A stretch of DNA of 64,000 nt from Hirudo medicinalis (Eukaryota; Annelida; Clitellata; Hirudinida; Hirudinidae), in assembly GCA_011800805.1 (NCBI GenBank), contig MPNW01000005.1, positions 71,610 to 135,609 on the forward strand, in the 5' to 3' direction. Every line of letters starts with the position of its first letter. Position 1 is the stretch's first letter. The notes below the pieces were generated by a model. The model worked only from the letters and a program-made list of their open reading frames with translations. It did not search any database and was not told the DNA's origin. The translations under genes were made by a program, and so were the position numbers. Shown here piece after piece: positions 31,487-43,494 of this stretch.

Positions 31487-34052
31487 ATGAGTTCTTTAGA
31501 AGAGAGCAGTACAAGTCTTGCAGAGGGAGAATCGAAAGTGGAAGAAATGCCGGAAAAATCCAAATCCACTGGAAAGAAATTGTCTTTTCCGTTCGTAGAA
31601 GATAGAAGAAGATCTGCCTCATGCATCGGTCATTTCGGAAGAGTGGTTATCTGCGCCGTGGACACCAGTTGCCATTCGAGGGATGCATTTGAGTGTGAGT
31701 GCATTTCATTCGACCGATTCATAAACTAACCAGTCATTCAAGCGATCAACAATTATTTCTGCATGAGTATTAATTTTAATAATCATTCATTAACGTGGTG
31801 GCAGTGGTAAAGCTCTTGATTGGAGCTACTTTAAGGTTTTTTTGAATGGACTATTCCTGACCTGAAATTGAAAATTGAGGTTGAAAAGATCAAATTACGG
31901 ATGGAGACAAACATTTAATTGTAAGTCAAGAAGGCAAGAGAGGCGCAACTGTAGATGATTGATGAAGATTTTATCAGATCTTCGACAAAAAGACGCATTG
32001 GACAAATACGTAGCAGGTGGGTGTTGATAGTGATAGTATACTGAAACCGCCGATTTTACTAAATCTAACGGTTAGTGGCAAGCCGGTTGTGTCGTTGCAC
32101 AAGAATTGCGAATATCAATAAACAGCAACAATAGAAAATGAAATAGAAAATGGAGCGATTGCATCTTTGCCTTGAGTGGTGGAAAGTTTTGATCAATCTT
32201 GACATCGGGCAGAAATATTGACAAATTTGTATTTCTGAAAGAGCAAGAGGGAGCATTTTAGAAAGAAAACCGATAATTTGTCATGTTCCTGGAAAAGCAC
32301 TTTTAGGTAATAATTTAGAAAATTCGATCACTTCAGTACTCGATAACAATTTCATGACGACCAAGTCTTGGTTACACTTAAAACCTTTTAGATTGACATG
32401 TCGTAGATCAATGTTCAAGTATTCAAGTCTGAAATAGATTTTGCTTTATAGGGTACCTCAGCAATATGTGGAAGGCAGACGACATGGTAGTCATCATCTA
32501 TTGCCCTGAAATCCCAGCCTTGCCGTCCTTCTCCTTCAAAAGTAAGTATGAATCCTGTGAACAACAATTCGATGTTGCTCTATTGATCCCATTTTTACAA
32601 AGAACAGCTATAAAATAAAAATCCTTTCTTGTTAGTTCATATTATGCCATATTATCGTATTTATTACCTTAATATATATCTTTAAAATACCTTCTCAAAA
32701 GAAATCCGACATTGAGGACAAATTATTTTATTTGTTTACCAGAGTCGCCATTCAATTCAATTCGAGAACCCACTCGTTCGTTAATTGCTTAGCTGAGCCG
32801 GTTCGAGAAATACTTCATTCAGCTGTTTGAAACTCTGTCAGCATGCGCTTCGTCGTCCTTAAGAAATATTTCTTAAAAGTTCTGCATACCTAGCCATTTA
32901 TTAACTTGACAAACTAATCTGCTTGGTTAGATGCTGGAATGTCTCTTGTTAATTTCAAAGACACCTCAATAAGTTTGAGAATATTTTGGCATTTATAAAT
33001 ATAAAGTCATGTTATAAAACTTTTTTGTATAATCACTGAGCATTAATTATGACACCAGCAAAAGCCATGAGCTGAGTTATTCAATTGTCCCCCAAAAGCA
33101 CGCATTCGCTTTTGATATTTTCACAGCAGCACATCTATCAACTCGATGTCATGTATAATGTATATGCCAGATGTAAAATGTCTCGTATTTCTATCTCTAG
33201 ACATAAACAGGCTGCTTCTCGTGAAAAGTACGATTTGACCAAAAGCCAACCTTCCATTCTGGCGCCCGAGCAATGCATGCCTAATTATACGCTTTTAGTT
33301 CTTTTTGATACATTTTTTAAAAATAATGTCTTTAATTATTTCTTTAAAAGGTGAAATACACACGGGATGTTGGAGTACGGTGCTTGCACGAGTTTAGAGC
33401 AATTTGTAATCCAATAATATTGATTTACGACAGAAGCCCTGAAGCTTCTTAAAGCGGATGTCTCTAAAATAAATTATTGTATATTATGCATAATGAACGG
33501 ATAGTTGAAATTCTCGCAGGATAATGAAGCGTATTGTGCCAAACGTGCTGCAATGATAACACCAATCTTATCTCTTAAACATCTGCAGAAAATCCGATTT
33601 TAGAATTGAAAAATCGGCAATCTGATTATTTTAATTGGCAACAACCATTTTATCCAACAGAAGGTCTGGCGCCCCCAGTGGAAAAGTGGAAGGAAATTCT
33701 TGACGAAGCAAATTCTGCCTCTAGCCGGCTGGAGGAGGATTACGAAAGCATATGCAGGGAAAAGAAGGTAAAGACAATTTTCTGAAACGTGTTTTATCGT
33801 CAAATTAGAATTATTTAACATCCCTGCAGTTATATAATTCCAATTTCTCCCAATCAGTTGACCTACAAAATCTGCGTGGAGACTAACAATAACCCAGGAG
33901 AGGGAATATGCAAAATGGCGGAGCAGGAAAAAGCACGGTTGATCGTCATGGGGACGAGAGGGTCAGGAGCAATCAGGCGCCTCTTTCTTGGGAACGTCAG
34001 CGAATACGTCAGCAGACATTCGAAGATACCGTACGTCATTGTACCAAACTGA
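31487..34052 (+). CDS. Universal stress protein (UspA domain), copy 3
   Basis: Exons 31487-31694, 32452-32541, 33661-33767 and 33858-34052 give 199 aa, with the same intron phases as copies 1 and 2. An N-terminal polar extension with [10 protein letters not shown] precedes [64 protein letters not shown] and the loop [20 protein letters not shown]. The motif's last position is Asn instead of Ser/Thr, which may alter phosphate contact. It ends PYVIVPN. A polyadenylation signal AATAAA lies at 34134-34139, 82 bp after the stop. It is clearly the closest relative of copy 2, so the pair arose by tandem duplication (inference from shared exon plan and sequence). Confidence 0.95.
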
Positions 34053-34402
34053 GCCGAGCAATCATGACGATCCAAAAACGAACCTCACTAGTGCTTTGAT
34101 TACAACTGATTACATTTTGGACGCTTTGCAGCAAATAAACAACTTTTAGAGATTTTATTGCTAGTGGCTTTCAATGTACCTAATCATAGCTATCACAAAA
34201 TGCATAGACCATCCTAGCTTTTATCCACATTGAGTTCAAACATGAACAAAAAATAACTCAGAAGCAAGTTGCATTCACCAGAATCAAACCGCTATAATTA
34301 GAAACGAAATTCGAGAAAGAGTTTCACAAGACCAATTTCATGAATCACATTGTGGTACGATACATCAAAGTCTATTAAATAATGCAGGCACTGTGCAAAA
34401 GA
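34053..34402. other. Convergent 3' intergenic region
   Basis: 350 bp between the stops of USP copy 3 (+) and the aminotransferase (-). It holds the AATAAA of the USP gene. No gene is present. Confidence 0.6.
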
Positions 34403-36938
34403 TCACAGTTTTGATTTTATCATGTGTATTCCAGAGCCCAAGGATCTTTTAAATTCAGGCTTATCGGCTGCTTCTGAACCTCTTTCTGGGCAATTAGTGA
34501 TGAGGGCCTCGGAAAGGGCAAGACATATTTTGTCTATCTCTTCAAATGGCACGGTTTTATTGATCGGTAGATAAATGACATGTTGCATGAGATACTCAGC
34601 CTCGGATTTTGGTCGAGTATGGAACTTTATGAGAGATTCATCTTCATCCAGACAGGAGCCACTTCTATCGACTATTGAAGATTTCTTATCAAGAAGCATT
34701 GATGGGCCTTCACTTGAGTAAGTGTGTCGAATGTCGTCATGCTTTGTAAGTGGTTTTGAGTCACTTTTTTTCCATTGTGGATCGTTCTCCAGGTTTCTTG
34801 AAGGCCTATCTGACTTCACCACATTCAATTGCGTTGCACCACGGTACGCATCTACTCCCAGGTTGTTCAAAGCTTCTATGACCTCCTCTGGATTTTTCTG
34901 CCAAAATATGAGTAATATGATAAAAAACAGAATGTAGCAGAACTGTAATTTGTTTTATATATAATATATATATATATAATGAATATGCCCTCATTTCACC
35001 CCCACATAATATGAGTAAACTAATTTTTACTACTGGGCAAGAGTAAACAAACCTAAATATAGCAGCATTAAGTGAACGACACATATCAATAACTGATATC
35101 TGCTATCCCATTACAGTGCAATGACTTTTAAAAACTGCCGCTCAATTAGAAAGGTCGACCAGAAGCAATAATAATTAAATAAGATTATCAATATTAAGAA
35201 CAGTCGCTTATCATCATCATCATCACTGTTGAGCCATTGCTGTTAATAACTCAGGCTTTGAAATGGAACTCAAATTCAATTTAATGCATGATACAATAAT
35301 GCCATGCAAAAGATGATATCTGAAGTTTCAGATATGCCTGATGAGGTTATTTTAAACTCAGATGTGACATGTTAATGCAGTCATTGCGAGCCCAATTATT
35401 AAACTGTCACCTAAGATCAATTTAAAACAAATTAATATCTAGCAAGATTAGTAATTGTAATGAAGCAATATCTTTCTGCTTTTAGAAAAACTCAACAAGT
35501 TAACAAACCCACCACTATCACTGGGAAGAGCCAATGGTTCCTTGTTTCTGCATTCATTCCAACCATGGTGGCACCAGATGGCAGCTTAGTGAGGGCATAT
35601 TCAGCCTTAACATTCGACATTAGGTAATTCTCTTGACTAAAACCTGCCATCCTCATTTTCAATGTTGCAAGTAGAGCATTGCATGGCCTCTGTCTGATTC
35701 TCTTCATCATTTCTTTAGGAAACCCCCTTAGAAGTCCAATGACCTTCTCTTTGTAGTTGATGCCAAGCTTTCTCAATGTAAATATTGTAGGCTTTATCAA
35801 CCTAGGACAATTCAGCAGCATGTATCCAAGAGCAAGTTTCATAACCTGAAATGTGAGCAAGGGTCCATCAATTTTTGAAATCAGTATGGTAAAAAAAACA
35901 ATTATTCACAAGATGTCCACAAAAGTATAAAAGTGAGTCTTTTGAAATAAAAAGTCTTTAAGTGAACCTTAAAAAAGTCAAACCTTTTTCATGTAATCAG
36001 CATGTGACTGCATAGGGTAGCTCTCATGCAAACTCCTCATCCTGTGATACACATTTACGTCTTTTACCTTAGCAATGGCACCTCCGTAGGCTGTGTAATA
36101 TTTTATCGGCCCAAAACTAAAAAGACTCAAGTCAGATTCTGGATGTCCCAAATAATCGAAACCTGAAAAACCTTCAGCCCAATCTTCTATCAGAAGAAGG
36201 TTGTGCCTCTTTGCAACTTCAGAGAATGGTCCTACATCAAAACCTCTACCATAAATGTTTGCAAGCAACAAAAATCTCGTTTTCGACGTAATGAGGGATT
36301 CTAGCAATTCTAATTTAGGCTTCATTGTCTCAATGTTAACATCGAGGACTTTCACCTCAAGACCGTGGGAATGGATAACTTTCATCATGCTAGGAATGTT
36401 TATTGCAGACATTATAATCTCTGAGCCAGGAAGGAATGAATGTACAGAGAGAAATAGGTCCAGACCACTCCGAACAGACAGACATGGTAAAATCGAATTC
36501 AAGTTTGAATGATCTTGAAAGATTTGCTCTATTTCTCCAATGAGTTTATTGCGACATCTTGGTGAGTTTATGCACCAATAGGAAGATTGCAAAAAGTCTC
36601 TTAATGAAGCATCTGAAATTATAAGTAATTGACTTTCTTACATCTTATCTGGCCAACGTGTTAAATTTAAAACTTATTTTTACCAATTTTTAAAATGCGT
36701 ACTTCAAAACGAATAAAACTCACCTATAAATACTGAAGTATAAGGCACGATATCTTTATAAGACATATGAACGGGTATGATATATTCGCTTATAAAGCCC
36801 TCATCAGCTGCATAAGTGCAAAGCCATCAGTGTTAGATTACTTCCTAATGAAATAATCGTTACAAGTCTGTTTATTTCTTTAGTCGTGCCTGAAGAGATG
36901 CAAAACACACGTGCCGTTCCCATAATGATACCGCTCAT
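34403..36938 (-). CDS. DegT/DnrJ/EryC1/StrS-like PLP aminotransferase
   Basis: Exons in transcript order: 36911-36938, 36724-36807, 35984-36612, 35513-35845 and 34403-34897; the sum is exactly 522 aa. The core is a fold-type I aminotransferase: RSGLDLFLSVHSFLPGSEII (PLP phosphate region), LLLANIYGRGFDVGPFSEVA, LLIEDWAEGFSG (PLP-pyridine Asp) and LSLFSFGPIKYYTAYGGAI, with the expected Schiff-base Lys in FGPIK. The C-terminal half has NHWLFPVIV, then NPEEVIEALNNLGVDAYRG, a polar insert of about 70 aa, and HVIYLPINKTVPFEEIDKI. Known: DegT-type enzymes make amino-sugars, mainly in bacteria. No vertebrate counterpart comes to mind. Start exon (MSGIIMGTA) is inferred by phase. The substrate is unknown. 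Confidence 0.75.
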
Positions 36939-37395
36939 TTAACATACAAGACGGTTGACGAGCGAATCATTAATCCATTTTAGTCTTTATAATTGTTTTT
37001 CGAGCAACGAAATTTCATGCTTAATCACTAAAAAATCCACAAAAATTACGCATACGTAATACCCACACGCACTCGAACGGCAATTCTCACCCAGAGCCCA
37101 AGCGCTATTCTTTAGAAGTCGTACATGCCAAGTAAATTCGCTAGACGAAAATTTAATGAAAAATAAAGCCAGTTCTAGTTTTAAAATTTTAATAACATGT
37201 TGGATTCAGCTCATACTAATGCCTCTTAATATCAGCTTCCACTAGTCATTAATCAGTCAACTTGCTCAGTCATAAGTAAAAAAAATTATTGATCACATAC
37301 AGACAACACAGTCATGAGGTTCCAAAATATAAACTATGTTTGAGATATTGATAAAATCAGCTTATTTAAAAAATGTAAATTCATGATAATCATAG

Positions 37396-40300
37396 TTAAA
37401 GGTCAGCTGCTCTGTATAAGGAAGCAATGTCATCATCTCCATATCCTTTGGCTTTGGCTTTCTTGAAAAGCTAATAAAAAATATATAAACTTGTCAGAAA
37501 ATATTTCTTTTTCTCACTCAAAGCATTTAAAATCATGCAAACCTCATTTACAGCAGAACTGACATGCAAAGGTTGATCAACATTGTCTGACATGTTAATA
37601 GCCAGTCTTAGGTCTTTCTGCATAACCTGAAGTTTGCAACTTGGCTCGGCAATTTTATTCCTGATCATATCTGAAATATCATCGAGCACCTAAATATCAC
37701 AAGTAAATCACAATTACATGCACAAAAAGAGATGAAAACCTGATCCTTTATCTTGAAGAAAGGAAGAGCTGATGGCAGAATGTCCAATGACCTTCATGAC
37801 TTCTGTGGTGTCAAGGCCAAGTTTCATAGACAAAGCAAGACACTCAGCAAGGCCGGCCAGTGAAGCTCCAAGCATCACAGTCAGTACAAGTTTCATCTTT
37901 GTTGCAGACCCAACCTCACCTGATCATTAATTTTGCAAATATGTATTTAACTTATATGATTTTTGTCATGTTAGGTTATTAAAATTAAATCATTTTGATC
38001 GTAGTAATGAGGTTACGATTACAATTATGGTTTCAATTCGTAGAAACATCGATAATATAATCACTACCAAGATGGAACTTGTGTTTGCTGATAGCTTGGA
38101 AGCATGAATAGCAATCTTCATAAAGGCTCTTATCACCAGCAGCAAGAACAATCAGTTGTCCGCTCTTTGCCAGCAGTCGATTGCCAAGGACAGGAGCTTC
38201 AAGAAACCTGCCACCTTTGCTTTCGATGGCCTGCAAAGCATGCATTAGAAAAATAATAAAAATAAAGCTCAGCTAAATAATGGCAGGGTTACTGACTTTA
38301 ACAAATATCAGCATTAGTATTATTTGAAATGTGGGCCATCACCAAAAACAATACCAACTCAAGTGTTTTGATACAAATCTAAATATTAAATCTAAAACTT
38401 CTTGTTAAATCTAAATAGCTTAAAAACTGTTAAATAAAGCTTTTTAAAGATTAAAGTTTTAACGAATTTAAATAAATCTAAACAAGGAGATGCAATCCAT
38501 CATCAAATTCCTAAATTGACGAACCTCCTGCACATCGGTTATGGTTTCGATATCCACCGTCGACATGTCGACGTAACCTTTTCCCGAACTAATGCCCTGA
38601 AGGACTCCACAATGACCAAAGACAAGCTGTTGAAATGTAAAAATGAAAAACACAGATCGTGAAAAGATCACCTAATAAAAGATTGCCTTAAAATATAAGT
38701 TGCAAACTGTCATTTCACATGAATATGTAAATAAATATTGATGATGCACTGCATTTTGCAACAAAAAGCATTTTTGATAAAATGCCAGCATCAATCAGAT
38801 TGGAAAATAAAACCAGTTTCCTTCAAAATCCACACAGATACAAAATTTCTTTTTCTCAAAAAGCATTTATGGGAAAATTAAACAAAGCACAACCTTGAAG
38901 TAGTACAAGCAGAAGAAATATCAAACGAAACTTTTAGCGAGACTCACATCCTTGAGGGCTGACGGATCGGACACGCACGAGAACGTGATGTCGCAGAGCT
39001 GCACGACTTCGGCAGGGGTGCTCCCCTTCAGAGCTCCATCTTTTGTGAACTCGTAACACTGCAATGAAAGTTAAACTGAAACTTTTAGAATTGCCTGCTC
39101 ACATATGTGTTTATATAAGCACAAAAAGCTATGAATAGACAAAAGTGAAGACTTTTAACTGGCTTGGTAATTATAATATGCAAATGTAATCCTTATCTTC
39201 AACAATGAGGATGAACATCTTCATCCAAATTGCATTTCAAAAGCAGAAAAATTAATATAAAACAATTGTCAACCTTTGAGGTAGTTCTATTCCAGACGGT
39301 GACCTCGTGACCTGACCTCAATAAATTGTCCACCATTCCGCATCCAATCATGCCCAGGCCAAGAAATCCGATCCTCATCGGGGTGGCTATGATGTTCCTG
39401 GATGATAGTGTTTCATCTATTGATGGCAGTATGTCAGGCATGTAACCATCAGTCTGAAATATGGATTATGACAATTACATAAAACAAAAATACTTGTGAT
39501 TTGTGAGTAGAATTGTATTTATTACAGTAAATATAACATGACAATGTAGCATGAAACATGTGACTGGACAATTCAAGAGTGGCATTAACATCAAGAAGTG
39601 TGGTTCAACACTCACAACATTGAAGTAATCTCTGCTCACAAGCTGCAGGTTTCGCCTTTTGTTGGCCGGTTCATCGACCTCAAAATCATAAGACTTGTCA
39701 CTCTTGGTCTGTTGCCTTCCAGCAGGATCCTTTTCTAAAAGTCGCTTTTTTGAGGAGACAGGTGTTGCAGATGAGGTAGACGAAACTTTTGAACTCGACT
39801 TGAAAATAAGTGAGAACAAACTCAATTAGTATATTTAGAATATTTATATTAGTATATTTAGAAAGTCAGTAGGGTAATCCAAAACAAATTTTTATCACCT
39901 TTCTTGTTGTTTCTGATTTTCTCTAAAGAAAAAAAAGTGTTGTTTTATATTTTCACATTTATAATACAGATTATCGTGTTCCATAACATGAGTGTAAGTT
40001 ATGAAATGATATTAATCATCATTTATTCGTAAATAGACATAAACATTAGACCACCAAAATGCAAGTGACAAAAACACAAACAAAATCTCTGTAAAACAAA
40101 CCTTTGGCTGTTTGAAAATTTTTTCAATCACTCCAGATGTTGAATGATCCTGGAAGTAAAAGAATCAGATAATCAATGTTATTGCAACACTGAAGTCTGC
40201 ATAACAAACTTCATCATCTGCTAGGGAGGAATTTTCATCACACTTTTCGGCTGTGTCAACAGCCTCTTGAAAACCCCGCAACATTCTCGATGGAGACTTA

Positions 40301-40759
40301 TAAGCATCTTTGTACTTGGTGAAAGGCCAGATCAATTCTTCCAATATCCATGCACTGGCCAACATTAAACATGTAAATGTCTAAATGTAACTTAAATTAA
40401 TATCACCATCAAAATCTCACTAATTCTCAGATCCAAAGAAGAAAATGAATTGCTTTGGTTTCTTGTCAGCCGGTTTTTTAACTTCTGGTTTTGGCTCAAC
40501 GACCTGATAAATAAAATACAACCATGCATGAAATTCCTTCATTCGAGATCTATTATGAATCCTCCATAAACGTTTATTTCACTCATCATGTCAAGCTAAC
40601 TTTAAGCCTACCTTCCCTGGCCACGGAGGGAAGCCCTTCATCTTGGCCCTAGCAAGCACACATCATGATTAACGTTTGCATTGACGTAGCTGTAAAAGAT
40701 TCGATTCATTCAAAAAACATTTACCAAACTATGTCCCCAATTTTGAATTCCGACTCCAT
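37396..40759 (-). CDS. GLYR1: GLYR1 (NPAC/NDF): PWWP plus beta-hydroxyacid dehydrogenase-like
   Basis: The start ATG is at 40759 (exon 40725-40759), then 40612-40648, 40421-40503, 40210-40354, several short linker exons (about 40102-40152, 39900-39923, 39620-39800) and dehydrogenase exons from 39453 to 37396. PWWP domain: [36 protein letters not shown]. Linker: Ser/Lys-rich, with [20 protein letters not shown]. Dehydrogenase: Rossmann [18 protein letters not shown] and VTVWNRT, then [36 protein letters not shown] and [13 protein letters not shown], ending YRAADL. Known: GLYR1 binds H3K36me3 nucleosomes and partners LSD2; its dehydrogenase-like domain tetramerises and is considered non-catalytic in humans. 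Whether this one retains catalysis cannot be judged by eye. Domain order matches the animal protein. Confidence 0.95.
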
Positions 40760-41237
40760 CGTAGTGGTCACGTGATGTTTTTGTTTTAGAATAAATCCCG
40801 GCAAAGTGCTCGCGTTATTATTGTGCTATAACGAATTGATAATTTCAATAAAAAAACCTTAATTCACTTTTAATTAAATTAGATCAATTGTAACAAGTAA
40901 TAATTAAGTTATAACTTCTCACTGAGATAAACCAAATGCTCTTAATCCATTTGACTTAATTTAATTTAACAATCCAATTATTTTTCACGTTTCAAGTCGA
41001 TGATCCTCAATATTTGCGAACTTAACATTATTGTCTTTCTGAAGCTAAGTCTTGTTATCACCCAATGATATGATCTGAACAATTCATATAAAATAAAATT
41101 TTGGCTTCCAAGCATTTGCGAAGTTTTTTTTTTATCATTAAATTGACTAGACGAAGCCCAGCAATATGTAATGGTTCGTCTAAGTAGGACTTCCTATTGA
41201 TTTTAAACATGCGTAATTAGACAACCACTTAGACATT
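40760..41237. other. Spacer, no gene seen
   Basis: AT-rich. It contains the upstream region of GLYR1 and the 3' region of the ankyrin gene. The poly-T at 41126-41135 is in minus-strand terms a downstream A-rich tract. Confidence 0.5.
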
Positions 41238-42930
41238 TCAAAGCTGCACTGTAATCGCATCACAATCCGAATGCTCAACAAAATTTTGTAGAAGAACGAA
41301 TGATTCCAGTTTTCGAGGTAGACATAACTTTTTAACACCATTCTCAATACTGATTCCTTCAATTGACCTGTATACGCAGCGTCTAATGGTCACCCTGCTC
41401 AAATCTGATAAGCTTCTTGGTTCTCGGAGCTGTTCTTGTAGCCAAATTTTTAATTTTTTAATTCTACCCCTTGGAACATCAAACGAGGGAATAGCGGGCC
41501 TGCATTGGAGCCTTTCTGGAGTAAAGTATTTTTCTTTAGAGATGCCGCCACCATTGGTCTGAAGCATGTCCTCTGGAATGAGCCACGTATCTTGATTCAA
41601 ATCATATCCAGCTTTCACGAGGACGAACGCGAGACTTTCGCAATCAAATCTTGGGTTTTTGATGGTGATGGTCATCAAACTTTGGGAAGATTGCGGTCTC
41701 TTGAAGCAATTAACATCGCACCCATGATAGATAAGAGTCAGTGCCACCGGACTATTGGAGTGACTGTTTACATTGATTTGAAGTGGCGTCAGTTGCCTGT
41801 GATCCAGCGAGTCCAACTTATGCCCTGCCTTTATAAGAGCGTTCAATATGTCGTGCCGACCCTTATATGAAGCAACATGAAGAGGGGAGTTCTGCCCGTC
41901 TAAGGCAAAGGAATTCATGTTTTCCTGGACAACTGGACATCCAAGGTAGACCTCAACACTTGGGAAACAACCGTACAAAACCGACATCAAAAGTGCAGAA
42001 CAGGCTCTTCTATTCTTTAAAGAAGGGTCCGATCCAAGTTTGCACAGCAAAGTGACAGTCTCCACTTGTTGGCGACATCTCTGTGACCCGCTCTTGCAGG
42101 TCACTGCCATGTGCAAGGGTATGTTCCCATCGTAATCAACAGCATTGACGTCGGCCCCATTGTTGGCCAATTTATGAATGAGTGAAACATTGTAGTGAAA
42201 AGCAGCATAGTGCAACGCCGTTATCCCCGGCTCGAAATTGTCATCTTTTCCGTTAAAGTTTTTGCTATCGAGAAGAATACTTTTTTTATCGACCAGGCAT
42301 CTTTGATCTATCAAGTACTCAGAAATGAGAGAGTTGTTGAGCCTGGTTGCTGTAACAAGAGGAGGTTCTTCGAAGCGGAAGAAATCATTTCTCGAGGCTT
42401 CGTTTCGCACGACTGCAATGCTGCTGATGTTGACATCGCAACCGCTTTGAACGAGCAGTCGTACCAAATCGATGTTTAAATTTACAATAGCTCGATGCAA
42501 AGGAGTCCTGTTGCCATTTCCGAGGTCATTGATTTTTATTTGGTTTCTGCCTTTCTCTAGAAGTTCTCTCACGATGTCTATCTTGTTTTCGCTGCAGGCT
42601 GTTAGAACCTTCTTTGTATCATATCCCGTGATGTTTCTTTCAATTTTGTTCACAGAAACATGAGGTTGTACGTGTACATCCTGCACAAATGAAGCAACTG
42701 AGCTCAAAACTGAAGCAATACTCCTTCGTGAGTTGCTGCAGTCATTAACGAATAATTTCCCAGCAGTGTTAACATACTTCCCAAAGTGTTAAAACCTTTC
42801 TAACATTAAGACATTCGCTCAAACCGACAAAGAAGCAAGATATTAACAAGTAATTTAATAAACTCGCTTTAATCGCCAGTTACGCTCAATAAGCAATACT
42901 CGAATTTATTGAGGACTCCGTGTTCCTCAT
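41238..42930 (-). CDS. Ankyrin repeat and SOCS box protein (ASB-like)
   Basis: One large exon (41238-42709) plus a probable 31-nt start exon (42900-42930, M-R-N-T-E-S-S-I-N-S) joined in phase 1; 500 aa in all. The large frame has no usable ATG near its 5' end, which is why the start exon is proposed. Ankyrin repeats are visible as NRTPLHRAIVNLNIDLVRLL, ITALHYAAFHYNVSLIHKL, GNIPLHMAVTC, NSPLHVASYKGRHDILNALI and LTPLQINVNSHSNSPVAL. The C-terminus SLSDLSRVTIRRCVY followed by LCLPRKLESFVLLQ fits a SOCS box (L..L.R..IR, then LP..L..FLL). Known: ASB proteins are substrate receptors of Cullin-5/Elongin BC ubiquitin ligases. The paralogue within ASB1-18 and the substrate are unknown. Confidence 0.85.
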
Positions 42931-43494
42931 GCTGCACCGTTGCTGCACGGAAGCACGCGAGCGGATACAACACTGATACCGTACTACTTCATCTGGAAGG
43001 CTCTTAAAAGCCCACTTAGTGAAGATAAATGACGATTCAATTACAACATCGGATCCCGAAAGCGTAAGTATTTCTCATCGGCCTTCTCAGCAATTTTATT
43101 GTAGCTATTATTCAAGTTAAACGTATTCCCTCCTTCATCCAACGCTAAAAAGTCGATAAAAAAACACATAAATCACGACAGACTGCGGGAGGGGGGCAAA
43201 TAAAACGAGCTTTTTCTTTTTAGCGAAGAATGCCATTTGAACGTATTCCCTAATCACTAATAAACTGGTCCTCAGGGCGTTTGAAAAGTCATTGATTACA
43301 ATTTCCTAGCTGTGCTTCAAACGTAATAGCCTACAATCATGTGGATGTAATATTACTTCATTCGACCTATAAAACCATCGGATATACATTAAAATGCATT
43401 TGAAAGGTTTTTTTTGTTCTGACATTATTGAAACAGTAAAATTATTCCAATGCCTGCATGCCAAGGATGCCACTTGAAAAAATGGAAGTCGAAT
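42931..43494. other. Spacer upstream of the ASB-like gene
   Basis: No coding signal was found. It includes the ASB-like promoter region and the 3' end region of the metalloprotease gene (both on the minus strand). Confidence 0.45.

Noticed and set aside
39475..39620. Hydrophobic C-terminal extension of the GLYR1 linker frame
   Set aside because: Read-through past a probable donor near 39620 into intron; not part of the protein.
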